A stretch of DNA of 64,000 bases from an uncultured Clostridia bacterium. Its GTDB lineage: Bacteria; Bacillota; Clostridia; Oscillospirales; Ruminococcaceae. Where the stretch lies: contig CANQHA010000003.1 in assembly GCA_947623585.1 (NCBI GenBank), forward strand, positions 1-64,000, in the 5' to 3' direction. Positions within the stretch are counted from its first letter, which is position 1; every line of letters starts with the position of its first letter. Positions 55,248 to 63,378 of this stretch are shown here, in pieces. Position numbers and translations under genes: made by a program. The notes under the pieces are model-generated. The model saw only the letters and a program-made list of their open reading frames with translations, did no database searches and was not told where the DNA came from.

Positions 55248-56009
55248 TCAGACCCTCCTTGCAACATAAAGTATTCGCTCGCACCGCGGCCCAGGGGGAG
55301 TATTTTTCAGGCCGTCAAACGCTCCGACAAGCTGGAAACCGCTTTCCTCAAGGGCTTTGACGACGCTTTTTTGCGGATACGCCCGCTCGGTGAACTGCTC
55401 GGAAAATCTTTTATAGCCGCCCGCGCTTTTCGCAAAAAAGTCAAGTTTAATCTCAACCGAGCAGTCCTTTTGCGAAAAGCTGTTCTGCCAGACGGTATAC
55501 ACCTCCGGCAGGTCATAGACGAATGTATTGTCTCCGAGGATTTTTTCGTGCTTGTAAGGCGTGTTCATATCAAAAATAAACACTCCGCTTTTCGGCTTCA
55601 GAGTTTTTGCGATACTGCTAAAAGCCTTTCTGACCTCTTTAAGGTCAAAAAGGTGGTTTAGCGAGTCGAGGGTGCAGACCGCGGCGTCGGCGCGGATGCC
55701 GTTTTTTTCGCCGAGCCGCGTCATATCAAGCTGCAAGAGCTGAAAGCCCTCGCAGTTTGAAAAGCGCCTGTCTCTTTTTGCTTTTGCGATCTCAAGCATT
55801 TCGCCGCTGATATCAGCGCCAGTAACCTTATAGCCGAGGCTGAAAAGCTCGCAGCAAAGGGCGGCGGTGCCGCAGGCGGCGTCAAAAACATATCCGCCCG
55901 AGGTTAAACCGTTCGAGCGGAGAATGCTGTCTACCCGAAGCGCGTAGGCGCGATAGTTGACGTTTGAGGTCAGTCGGTCGTAATAGCTTGCAAAAACGCC
56001 GTAGCTCAT
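55248..56009 (-). CDS. SAM-dependent methyltransferase
   Basis: A 253-residue class I methyltransferase. SAM motif VFDAACGTAALCCELFSLGYKVTGADIS, then ADAAVCTLDSLNHLFD and a C-terminal sheet region. The N-terminus SYGVFASYYDRLTSNVNY resembles the small clostridial methyltransferases often found next to hslO. Substrate unknown. ATG overlaps the stop of the upstream YerC-like gene. Confidence 0.88.
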   Translation of the reverse strand: MSYGVFASYYDRLTSNVNYRAYALRVDSILRSNGLTSGGYVFDAACGTAALCCELFSLGYKVTGADISGEMLEIAKAKRDRRFSNCEGFQLLQLDMTRLGEKNGIRADAAVCTLDSLNHLFDLKEVRKAFSSIAKTLKPKSGVFIFDMNTPYKHEKILGDNTFVYDLPEVYTVWQNSFSQKDCSVEIKLDFFAKSAGGYKRFSEQFTERAYPQKSVVKALEESGFQLVGAFDGLKNTPPGPRCERILYVARRV

Positions 56010-56308
56010 TCCGAGCGTTTTTTCTCGGCGAGGCGTTTGAAGATCATCTCATATCCGCCGCTGCCATAGTTTATCGAGCGATTCACGCGGCTTATTGTCG
56101 CGGTCGAAGCGCCGGTCTCGGCGACGATATCGCTGTAAACATAGTGATTGGAGAGCATCACCGCGACTTCATAGCGCTGAGAAATGCTTTTAAGCTCCAA
56201 AACCGTGCAGAGGTCTTCAAAGAAAGAATAGCACTCTTCCTTTGTTTCAAGTGCGAGAATGGCTTCAAATAAATCGTCGAGCTGCTGATCCTTCAATGCT
56301 GGTTTCAT
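56006..56308 (-). CDS. YerC/YecD-family TrpR-like regulator
   Basis: A 100-residue helical protein of the TrpR/YerC family. DDLFEAILALETKEECYSFFEDLCTVLEL, then an HTH region SDIVAETGASTATISRVNRSINYG. Targets are unknown in general. A possible promoter lies upstream on the minus strand (TTTACT and TAATAT with 17 bp between). First gene of a unit with the methyltransferase and hslO. Confidence 0.9.
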   Translation of the reverse strand: MKPALKDQQLDDLFEAILALETKEECYSFFEDLCTVLELKSISQRYEVAVMLSNHYVYSDIVAETGASTATISRVNRSINYGSGGYEMIFKRLAEKKRSE

Positions 56309-56431
56309 AATTTTCTCCTTTCAATGTCGCGATTAAAAATGTATACAACCATATATTAACACATTATTGAGAAAAAGTAAAGAACTTTTTTAAATTTTTT
56401 CAGAAAATTTTACAGATTTTTTCAAATTTTG

Positions 56432-57025
56432 TCAATTTTCTTCCAGGGCGATCTCCTCGACGATGCTTCTCAACCTATCAACGCCCTCGTCGGTGACCGC
56501 CGAAAAGGGTATAAGCGTCAGATCGTCGAAGTAAGGCAGCTCGGTTTTAAGGGCTTCGAGGCGGCTTGCGCGTTCGGTTTTACTGAGTTTATCCGCCTTT
56601 GTGAGCACCACCGCGAAAGGAATTTCGCACTCGACGAAATACTCGATCATATCAAGGTCGTCCTTTGTGGGCGGGTGTCTGAAATCTATGAGTTGAAAAA
56701 CAAGCGCAAGGTCCCGTTCGCCGTCCGAAAGATACCCGCCGATAAGGTCGTTCCAGCGTTTTTTGTCGGTCTTTGAGACCTTCGCGTAGCCGTAGCCGGG
56801 CAGGTCGGCGAAATATAGGTTTTCAAGCTCATAAAAATTTATCGTCGCGGTCTTGCCGGGCTGCGAGCTCACCCTTGCGAGGCTTTTTCGACCGAAAATT
56901 CTGTTTATAAGCGAAGATTTTCCGACGTTTGAACGCCCCGAAAAGGCGATCTCTGCCTTCTCGGGGGGAGGGAGCTGTTTAAAAGTGCCGTAAGAGGCTT
57001 TAAAACAGGCGCTTGAAAAATTCAT
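56432..57025 (-). CDS. engB: Ribosome biogenesis GTPase EngB (YsxC)
   Basis: A 197-residue GTPase needed for large ribosomal subunit assembly. G1 GRSNVGKSS, G3 DLPGYG, G4 TKAD and G5 SA (PFSAVTDEG) are present. It follows lon with a TGATG overlap, the same lon-ysxC order as in Bacillus. The 122-bp gap downstream is very AT-rich and holds no gene. Confidence 0.95.
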   Translation of the reverse strand: MNFSSACFKASYGTFKQLPPPEKAEIAFSGRSNVGKSSLINRIFGRKSLARVSSQPGKTATINFYELENLYFADLPGYGYAKVSKTDKKRWNDLIGGYLSDGERDLALVFQLIDFRHPPTKDDLDMIEYFVECEIPFAVVLTKADKLSKTERASRLEALKTELPYFDDLTLIPFSAVTDEGVDRLRSIVEEIALEEN

Positions 57026-59424
57026 CAGCTTCTTGCTCCGATCCTTTTCGAGGTCTTTGAAAATGCCGGCGGAGGTATCAGCGCGGCGTCCTTTTCGGGC
57101 ATGATAAGCGCCGTGTCAAGCACGTCCTCGATGTTTTCCGCAAAGACGAATTCAAGAGCGTCTTTTACCTTGTCGTCTATCTCCTCGAGGTCGGGCTTGT
57201 TGGCTTTAGGGATTATAACTGTCTTGATACCGGCCTTATAAGCCGCCATCGTCTTTTCTCTCAGGCCGCCTATCGCGAGCACCTTGCCACGAAGAGTTAT
57301 CTCTCCGGTCATCGCAACGTCTGAGCGCACCGGTATCCCCGAAAGCTCGGATATCATCGCCGTCGCAAGGGTAACGCCGGCCGATGGGCCGTCCTTTGGC
57401 ACCGCGCCCTCGGGAGCGTGGACGTGGATATCCTTTTTGGTGTAAAAGTCCTTGTCGATACCGTATTTTTCGGCGACCGAGCGGGCATAGCTCACCGCTA
57501 TCTTCGCGCTTTCCTTCATAACGTCGCCGAGCGAGCCGGTCAGCTCGACAACGCCCTTGCCGTCGAGCGACAAAACCTCAAGCGGCATAAGCGTTCCGCC
57601 GACCGAGGTCCACGCAAGCCCGTTCACCTCGCCGACCTGCGGCTGCTCGGATTTCAAATCGTCGCTGAATTTTCTCACTCCGAGATATTTTTCAACGGCC
57701 TCCGGCGTAACGGTCACGCGCTGAGCCTCTTTTGAGACTATCTCTTTCGCGGCCTTGCGGCAGATAGAGGCTATCGAGCGTTCAAGGGTGCGCACTCCGG
57801 CCTCGCGGGTATAAAAGTCGATTATCTCGTAAATCCCCGCGTCGGGGAATCTGAGCATATTTCCGTTGAGACCGTTGGCCTTAAGCTGCTTCGGAACGAG
57901 GTGGCGCTTTGCTATCTCGAATTTTTCCTCGCGGGTATAGCTCGGAAGCTCGATGATGTCCATTCTGTCCAAAAGCGGGGGAGCGATGGTATCGAGGTTG
58001 TTTGCGGTGGTAACGAACAAAACGTCCGAGAGGTCGAAGGGTATCTCGATATAGTGATCGCGGAACTCCTTGTTCTGCTCGCTGTCCAAAACCTCGAGCA
58101 TGGCGCTCGACGGGTCGCCGCGGAAGTCGTTAGACATCTTGTCTATCTCGTCAAGAAGTATCATCGGGTTTTGCGAGCCCGCCTGCTTTATCGCGGTGAT
58201 AATGCGGCCCGGCATCGAGCCTATGTAGGTCTTTCTGTGGCCTCTGATGTCCGACTCGTCTCTTATTCCGCCGAGGGAAACTCTCGCATATTTTCTGCCG
58301 AGAGCTTTAGCAATCGACTTTCCTATCGAGGTTTTTCCGACGCCCGGAGGCCCGACGAGGCAGATTATCTGTCCTTTAACGTCGGGAATAAGATTTCTCA
58401 CTGCGATAAGCTCAAGGATACGCTCCTTGACCTTTTTCATGCCGTAGTGGTCCTTGTCAAGCTGTGCGCGCACCTTTTCGATGTCGGTCTTATCCTCGGT
58501 CTTAACGTTCCAAGGAAGCTCGATAACGGTGTCGAGATAGCCTCTGACGACGGCGGCCTCCTGCGAGCCGTAGGGCATTTTTTCGAGCCGTTTAGCTTCG
58601 CCGACCAGCTTTTCAACGCTTTCCTCGGGAAGCCCCAGCTTTGATATTTTTTCGAGATACTGATAGCACTCGTCCTCGGGGTATTCCTCCTCGCCGAGCT
58701 CCTCGCGGATTATCCGCATCTCCTCGCGCAGGTAATATTCGCGCTGACCGCGGTCTATCGCTTCTCCGACCTTCATATGAATGTCTTTTTCTATGGAAAG
58801 TATCTGCGTTTCCTTTGAGAGAAGCGCCAAAAGCACCGACAGCTTGTCGCTCAGCGCCGGGGCTTCAAGGATCTGCTGTCTGCCCTCGGCGGGAATGTTG
58901 ATATTAAAAGCGATGAGCTGATAGAGATCTTCGGGGGTCTTTGCGCCCTCGACGGAATTTTTAAGCTCGTCGGGCATTCTCGGAACCACGTTTGAATAGG
59001 CGATGAAAGCGTTTTTCAAAACTCTCATCAAGGCGTACATTTCTTCCTCGGTGGCGCGCTCGCGAGAGAAGTCTCTCATCGGGCGAACGATAGCGACGAT
59101 ACCCTCGCCGTCGGTGTTGAATTCGATGAGCTTCGCCTTGTAAAGCCCCTCTACGCGGACCCTTGATATTCCGTCTCCGCCCTTGACGATCTGCTTGACC
59201 TCGCAGACGGTGCCGATTCGGTAAACGTCGTCAAAGGTCGGCTCGGCAACGGTGACGTCGCGCTGAGCGGTCAAAAAAACAAGGCGGTCGGTTTCAAGCG
59301 CGGTCGCAAGAGATATCAGCGAGCGCCTTCGCGACACGTCGAATCTTAAAGCCATTCCCGGCATAACGACCACGTCGCGGGTGGCGACGCAGGGCATTGT
59401 TGCAAAAGTAAATTTTTCGGACAT
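57025..59424 (-). CDS. lon: ATP-dependent protease Lon
   Basis: A 799-residue LonA protease that degrades damaged and regulatory proteins. An N-terminal LON domain (VVVMPGMALRFDV...), AAA+ module with GPPGVGKTSIGKSIAKALGR and ILLDEIDKMSND, and a protease domain with the Ser-Lys dyad S681 (KDGPSAGVT) and K724 (GGLREKTMAA), spaced 43 residues as in E. coli. Two candidate promoters lie upstream. The gene is intact. Confidence 0.97.
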   Translation of the reverse strand: MSEKFTFATMPCVATRDVVVMPGMALRFDVSRRRSLISLATALETDRLVFLTAQRDVTVAEPTFDDVYRIGTVCEVKQIVKGGDGISRVRVEGLYKAKLIEFNTDGEGIVAIVRPMRDFSRERATEEEMYALMRVLKNAFIAYSNVVPRMPDELKNSVEGAKTPEDLYQLIAFNINIPAEGRQQILEAPALSDKLSVLLALLSKETQILSIEKDIHMKVGEAIDRGQREYYLREEMRIIREELGEEEYPEDECYQYLEKISKLGLPEESVEKLVGEAKRLEKMPYGSQEAAVVRGYLDTVIELPWNVKTEDKTDIEKVRAQLDKDHYGMKKVKERILELIAVRNLIPDVKGQIICLVGPPGVGKTSIGKSIAKALGRKYARVSLGGIRDESDIRGHRKTYIGSMPGRIITAIKQAGSQNPMILLDEIDKMSNDFRGDPSSAMLEVLDSEQNKEFRDHYIEIPFDLSDVLFVTTANNLDTIAPPLLDRMDIIELPSYTREEKFEIAKRHLVPKQLKANGLNGNMLRFPDAGIYEIIDFYTREAGVRTLERSIASICRKAAKEIVSKEAQRVTVTPEAVEKYLGVRKFSDDLKSEQPQVGEVNGLAWTSVGGTLMPLEVLSLDGKGVVELTGSLGDVMKESAKIAVSYARSVAEKYGIDKDFYTKKDIHVHAPEGAVPKDGPSAGVTLATAMISELSGIPVRSDVAMTGEITLRGKVLAIGGLREKTMAAYKAGIKTVIIPKANKPDLEEIDDKVKDALEFVFAENIEDVLDTALIMPEKDAALIPPPAFSKTSKRIGARS

Positions 59425-59441
59425 AAACCAATTACCTCTTT

Positions 59442-59514
59442 ATTATAAAAAATCATACCTGCTGTCAAATTATCGGTGCAGCTTTATTATAGCAGACTGT
59501 TTTGCATTTTGCAA
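59442..59514 (-). promoter_or_regulatory. Two tandem candidate promoters of lon
   Basis: On the minus strand P1 is TTGCAA (59509-59514), 17 bp, TATAAT (59486-59491). P2 is TTGACA (59463-59468), 15 bp, TATAAT (59442-59447). P2 has a short spacer. No CtsR or CIRCE site was recognised. Confidence 0.7.
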
Positions 59515-59617
59515 TAGATAAAATAATGGATATATATAAAAGCGCGAGCGCTCGTTCGGATATTTTTTCGCTCCCGAGGTCTCGGCTCAAAAAATTTTTA
59601 AAAATTAAGACCAATCG

Positions 59618-59646
59618 CTTGACAAGTCGGAAGATTTGTGATAATA
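59618..59646 (+). promoter_or_regulatory. Promoter of tRNA-Arg
   Basis: TTGACA (59618-59623), 17-bp spacer, TAATAT (59641-59646), 15 bp before the tRNA. Confidence 0.8.
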
Positions 59647-59661
59647 TTGCAACTTGTAGAT

Positions 59662-59737
59662 GCGCCCGTAGCTCAGTGGATAGAGTGCCCGGCTACGAAC
59701 CGGTAGGTCGTGAGTTCGAATCTCCCCGGGCGCGCCA
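59662..59737 (+). tRNA. tRNA-Arg (anticodon ACG)
   Basis: Acceptor GCGCCCG/CGGGCGC, discriminator G, encoded CCA, anticodon loop CTACGAA, TpsiC arm GAGTTCGAATCTC. The A34 would be edited to inosine by TadA (known for this tRNA). Confidence 0.96.
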
Positions 59738-59797
59738 ACCGTCGCGGATAAGTTTTATTCGCGGCGGTTTTTTACGGCTTTGAAGTGAGGTCATAAA

Positions 59798-60991
59798 ATG
59801 CAAAAATCCTTTAAAAAAACGATCTGCGCCTGTTATATCTGCTACATATCTCAGGGCATAGTCAACAACCTTGCGCCGCTGCTTTTCATCACCTTTATAA
59901 GTCTAAAATGGGTCAGCCTTTCAAGCGTGACGCTTTTGACGACGGTGAATTTCGCAACGCAGCTTTTGGTCGATCTTCTGTCGGCTTATTTCGTTGACAA
60001 AATCGGCTACCGAGTATGCGTTGTTGCGGGGAATCTTCTTTCCGGCTTCGGAATAATCGGTTTGGCGGTGCTGCCCGAAATTTTGCCGAGCCCGTTTGCG
60101 GGGCTTTTGATATCCGTCGTGATATACGCCGTCGGCGGGGGACTTATGGAAGTCCTGATAAGCCCCATCGTCGAGGCCTGCCCCTCGGACAACAAAGAAA
60201 AGTCGATGAGCCTTCTTCACTCGTTTTACTGCTGGGGAGTGGTTTTGGTAGTCGCGCTTTCAACGCTGTTTCTCTGGGCTTTCGGTCGGGAGTCGTGGCG
60301 CACCCTCTGTTTTATATGGTCGGTGCTGCCGATATTGAACGCGTTTTTCTTCATGACGGTGCCGATAAACACCCTCACCGAAAAAGGCGAGGGCATGACG
60401 CTCAAAGAGCTTTTTTCAAAGAAGATATTCCTCGCCTTTTTGCTGATGATGTTTTCCGCCGGAGCTTCCGAGCTTGCTATGGCTCAATGGGCGTCCGCCT
60501 TTGCCGAGAGCGGCTTGAAGGTCTCCAAGGCTTTGGGAGACATAGCTGGGCCCTGCGCCTTTGCGTTTTTAATGGGCGTTTCGCGAACGTTCTATGCAAA
60601 ATTCAGCGACAGATTGAAGATCGGAAGCTATCTCACTTTTTGCGGCTGCCTCTGCTTTATAAGCTATCTCTTTGCCTCGCTTTCCCCGGCGCCGATAGTT
60701 TCGCTCATCGCCTGCGGGGTCTGCGGCTTTTCAGTCGGGGTGATGTGGCCGGGGGTGTGCAGCCTTGCCGCAAAAAACCTCCCGAGGGGCGGCACAGCGC
60801 TTTTTGCGATGCTTGCGCTTGCGGGCGACGTCGGCTGTTCAAGCGGACCGACGCTCGTCGGCTTCGTCTCCTCGGCGTTTAACGACAGTCTGCGCTCGGG
60901 ACTTTTGGCGGCTTCGGTTTTTCCGGTGATAATGATCGCCGGCGCGCTGCTCCAGAGCTTGATTTTAAAGAAAAAAGAAAAATGTAACTGA
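59798..60991 (+). CDS. MFS transporter of unknown substrate
   Basis: A 397-residue, about 12-helix major facilitator protein. Marks include FISLKWVSLSSVTLLTTVNFATQLLVDLLSAYFVDKIGYR (helices 1-2 with the motif A loop), SFYCWGVVLVVALSTL and a second-half AKFSDRLKIG loop. The SLLHSFYCWG stretch recalls FucP-like sugar permeases. Substrate cannot be told. The gene begins 60 bp after tRNA-Arg and ends at a terminator. Confidence 0.85.
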   Translation: MQKSFKKTICACYICYISQGIVNNLAPLLFITFISLKWVSLSSVTLLTTVNFATQLLVDLLSAYFVDKIGYRVCVVAGNLLSGFGIIGLAVLPEILPSPFAGLLISVVIYAVGGGLMEVLISPIVEACPSDNKEKSMSLLHSFYCWGVVLVVALSTLFLWAFGRESWRTLCFIWSVLPILNAFFFMTVPINTLTEKGEGMTLKELFSKKIFLAFLLMMFSAGASELAMAQWASAFAESGLKVSKALGDIAGPCAFAFLMGVSRTFYAKFSDRLKIGSYLTFCGCLCFISYLFASLSPAPIVSLIACGVCGFSVGVMWPGVCSLAAKNLPRGGTALFAMLALAGDVGCSSGPTLVGFVSSAFNDSLRSGLLAASVFPVIMIAGALLQSLILKKKEKCN

Positions 60992-61010
60992 TTTTTAATA
61001 CAATTGTTAC

Positions 61011-61044
61011 CGCTCCGAGATTGATTTTTTCGGAGCGATATTTT
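61011..61044 (+). terminator. Terminator after the MFS gene
   Basis: CGCTCCGA (61011-61018) pairs with TCGGAGCG (61030-61037), then ATATTTTAT. Confidence 0.82.
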
Positions 61045-61231
61045 ATAATATAATTATCGACAGGATTCGACAGCCGGTCTAAAAATTTCCGCCTATTTTT
61101 TCTCGTTCTTTGCATATATTATATTTTGCGGAGGATTCCGCGAAAGTTCAAGAGAATTTGGCGGAATATCCGCCTTTCCGACAAAAGGCGTCCGACGGGT
61201 TCGGGCGCCGCGACATGAAACGGAGATATAT

Positions 61232-62251
61232 ATGTCAGTTTTACGTTTTATCACAATAATGTCCGCGGCGGCGGCAATAATTTCGCTGAGCGGCTGCGCT
61301 TCGGCGACCGACGGAAAATACGTCGGCGGCACGAAAACCGATGATCAGACCTCTTTTGAAAATCGTGTTTCCGGGCTTCCTCAGACTCCGGGCATAACTC
61401 TTCCCGAAAGCTCCGCGACCGAGCCGGTCACCGAGCTTCCCGAACCGAGCGAGCCTTTTGAGGAGACCGAAAGCGTTCAGGACAGCGAGCCCGAAGAGTC
61501 GGTAAGCGATATCAGCGACGTTATCGAGCCGCTTTCGACCGTTGCCGAGCGGGACTATTCGGCTCTTGACACCGCGCTCAACGGCTACGGTCAGGGCGTC
61601 AGGTTTGACGAGCTCAACCGACCCAAAGGCGCGGTCGAATTCAACGACCGCTATTCAAAATACAACGCGGCGGCGATTCAAAGCACCGAGGAAAAGGTGA
61701 TAAATCTCACCTTCGATCAAGGCTATGAAAACGGCTTCACCTCAAAGATCCTCGACGTTCTCAAAGAAAAGGGCGTAAAAGCGACCTTCTTTGTGGTGGG
61801 GGATTACGCCGAGCGCCAGCCCGAGCTCGTTGAAAGAATGATAAACGAGGGTCACACCGTCGGTTCGCACTCGGTAAACCATTATTCTATGCCCGAGCTT
61901 TCCGTTGAGGAAATGACCGACGAGATAATGGGGCTTCACGAATATATGCTCGAGCATTTCGGAATTCAGATGACGCTTTTCCGCCCTCCAAAGGGCGAGT
62001 ATTCCGAGCTTAGCCTTGCCGTGACCGGCGATCTCGGATATAAAACGGTGCTGTGGAGCTTTGCGTATGCCGACTGGGATACCGACGACCAGCCCGACCC
62101 CGATGCCGCCCTTTCAAAGCTGATAGAGCGCGCTCACCCGGGAGCGATATATCTTTTGCACTCGGTTTCCGAGACCAACGCCTCTATCCTCGGAGATTTC
62201 ATCGACGCCATGCTCGCCGAGGGATATACTTTCGGCTGCGATTTTGATTAG
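61232..62251 (+). CDS. Polysaccharide deacetylase lipoprotein, PdaA-like
   Basis: A 339-residue NodB-domain protein. Lipobox LSGC (C22), an acidic Pro/Glu/Ser-rich linker (about 40-105), then the catalytic domain: LTFDQGYENGFTSKILDVLKE (the TFDxGYENG motif of delta-lactam-forming PdaA), HSVNHYSMPELS for the metal histidines and FRPPKGEYSE. PdaA removes acetyl groups from muramic acid in the spore cortex. A lipid anchor with a long linker is not standard for PdaA, so location or timing may differ. Confidence 0.87.
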   Translation: MSVLRFITIMSAAAAIISLSGCASATDGKYVGGTKTDDQTSFENRVSGLPQTPGITLPESSATEPVTELPEPSEPFEETESVQDSEPEESVSDISDVIEPLSTVAERDYSALDTALNGYGQGVRFDELNRPKGAVEFNDRYSKYNAAAIQSTEEKVINLTFDQGYENGFTSKILDVLKEKGVKATFFVVGDYAERQPELVERMINEGHTVGSHSVNHYSMPELSVEEMTDEIMGLHEYMLEHFGIQMTLFRPPKGEYSELSLAVTGDLGYKTVLWSFAYADWDTDDQPDPDAALSKLIERAHPGAIYLLHSVSETNASILGDFIDAMLAEGYTFGCDFD

Positions 62252-62267
62252 CGAAAATATAAATAAT

Positions 62268-62300
62268 AAAAAGCAGGCGAAAAGTCGTCTGCTTTTTATT
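62268..62300. terminator. Terminator after the deacetylase gene
   Basis: AAAAAGCAGGCGA pairs with TCGTCTGCTTTTT (13 bp, one G-U pair, AAAG loop). It can act on both strands, serving also the convergent TfoX-N gene. Confidence 0.92.
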
Positions 62301-62346
62301 TTCGAGCGAAAAGCTCAATTTATCCGTCGGATAAACAGAAAGCCGC

Positions 62347-62667
62347 CTATTTCATCTTTTTAGGTTTTGGCGCCGGCAGCTTCTCATACATGGCATTAAA
62401 TAAACCCGTCAAAAACTCTCTGTTGTCAACTTCATCTACCAGAAGCATCTCTTTTGCTCCCTCATAGGGCAATTCACAGGTCGCTGTCGGCATATAGTCG
62501 ATCGCCGCTTTTATTGGCTTTACAAGCAGCCTGTCATCATAGATACCGCCTATGATTTTGCCGCGGTAATAGATGATATATTCTCCCATCATAGCCCGAT
62601 ATGTTATATCATCCAAATCGGATAACTGCCCTAAAATAAATTCTAAATATTCTTTACTCGATGCCAT
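62347..62667 (-). CDS. TfoX N-terminal domain protein
   Basis: A 106-residue single-domain TfoX_N protein: YLEFILGQLSDLDDITYRAMMGEYIIYYRGKIIGGIYDDRLLVK is the typical core. In Gammaproteobacteria TfoX triggers competence, but stand-alone TfoX-N proteins in Clostridia have no known role. Codon use is more AT-rich than the neighbours, which may mean recent gain. It lies 24 bp downstream of rqcP on the same strand. Confidence 0.88.
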   Translation of the reverse strand: MASSKEYLEFILGQLSDLDDITYRAMMGEYIIYYRGKIIGGIYDDRLLVKPIKAAIDYMPTATCELPYEGAKEMLLVDEVDNREFLTGLFNAMYEKLPAPKPKKMK

Positions 62668-62691
62668 TATTCCACCTCAAACGTCGGAGCC

Positions 62692-62934
62692 TCACTGAAC
62701 TATCTCATAAAGCTCCTGAGCGCTGTCCTTTCTGACGACCTCCTGCACCGAGGTCACCTTTGCTTTAAGCGGCGTCTGCCCAAGGCGTATTTCGATTATG
62801 TCTCCGACCTTGACGTCGTAAGAGGCGCGCGCCTGCTTGTCGTTCACAAAGATACGTCCGGCGTCGCAGGCCTCGTTTGCAACGGTGCGGCGCTTTATCA
62901 GCCGCGAAACTTTAAGGTATTTATCAAGTCTCAT
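62692..62934 (-). CDS. rqcP: RNA-binding S4 protein RqcP (YabO)
   Basis: An 80-residue S4-domain protein. MRLDKYLKVSRLIKRRTVANEACDAGRIFVNDKQA is the RNA-binding fold. RqcP works with RqcH in alanine tailing of stalled nascent chains on the large ribosomal subunit. It follows the HU gene, as in Bacillus and many Clostridia; the usual next genes (yabP, yabQ, divIC) are absent here, with the TfoX-N gene in their place. Confidence 0.93.
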   Translation of the reverse strand: MRLDKYLKVSRLIKRRTVANEACDAGRIFVNDKQARASYDVKVGDIIEIRLGQTPLKAKVTSVQEVVRKDSAQELYEIVQ

Positions 62935-62952
62935 ATCAAACCTCGCTTGATT

Positions 62953-62988
62953 AAAAAAACAGACCGACCGGCCAAAAGCCGATCGGTC
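62953..62988 (-). terminator. Terminator after the HU gene
   Basis: On the minus strand GACCGATCGGC pairs with GCCGGTCGGTC (one mismatch, TTTTG loop), followed by TGTTTTTTT. It separates HU from rqcP, so HU can be made at much higher level. Confidence 0.85.
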
Positions 62989-62999
62989 CTAAGAGCCTA

Positions 63000-63275
63000 T
63001 TACTTGGCGACCTCGTCCTTGAGGGCCTTGCCTGCCTTGAAAGTGGGAACCTTTCTTGCAGGGATAACGATCTGAGCCTTGGTTCTCGGGTTGATACCGG
63101 TCTTGGCGTCGCGCTTCTTAACTTCAAAAGTTCCGAATCCGACGAGAGTGATCTTCTCGCCCTTGGCAAGAGCCTCGGAGATGCTGCTTACGACAGCGTT
63201 AAGAGCCTTCTCGGCGTCTTTCTTCGAGCAGTCAGCTTTGGCTGCGATCTTGTTTACGAGTTCAACTTTGGTCAT
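63000..63275 (-). CDS. hupB: Histone-like DNA-binding protein HU
   Basis: A 91-residue HU: MTKVELVNKIAAKADCSKKDAEKALNAV, GFGTFEVKKRDAKTGINPRT (the minor-groove arm with INP) and IVIPARKVPTFKAGKALKD. Compacts the chromosome. ATG at 63275 with AGGAGG 8 nt upstream; the longer frame begins before the ribosome site. Strong promoter and terminator make it a single-gene unit. Confidence 0.97.
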   Translation of the reverse strand: MTKVELVNKIAAKADCSKKDAEKALNAVVSSISEALAKGEKITLVGFGTFEVKKRDAKTGINPRTKAQIVIPARKVPTFKAGKALKDEVAK

Positions 63276-63347
63276 TTTTGTTTCCTCCTGTTTGTTGCAT
63301 AAATCATATTTGCGTCTCGCGAACAACGCGGACCCAACATAGCTATC

Positions 63348-63376
63348 ATTTTATACCGTTATCGCGCAAAAATCAA
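63348..63376 (-). promoter_or_regulatory. Promoter of the HU gene
   Basis: On the minus strand TTGATT (63371-63376), 17-bp spacer, TAAAAT (63348-63353). It adjoins the 3' end of spoVB. Confidence 0.78.
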
Positions 63377-63378
63377 GA

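Noticed and set aside
60016..60882. 288-codon frame overlapping the MFS transporter
   Set aside because: Arg-rich shadow frame; the MFS frame shows 12 helices and a normal start.
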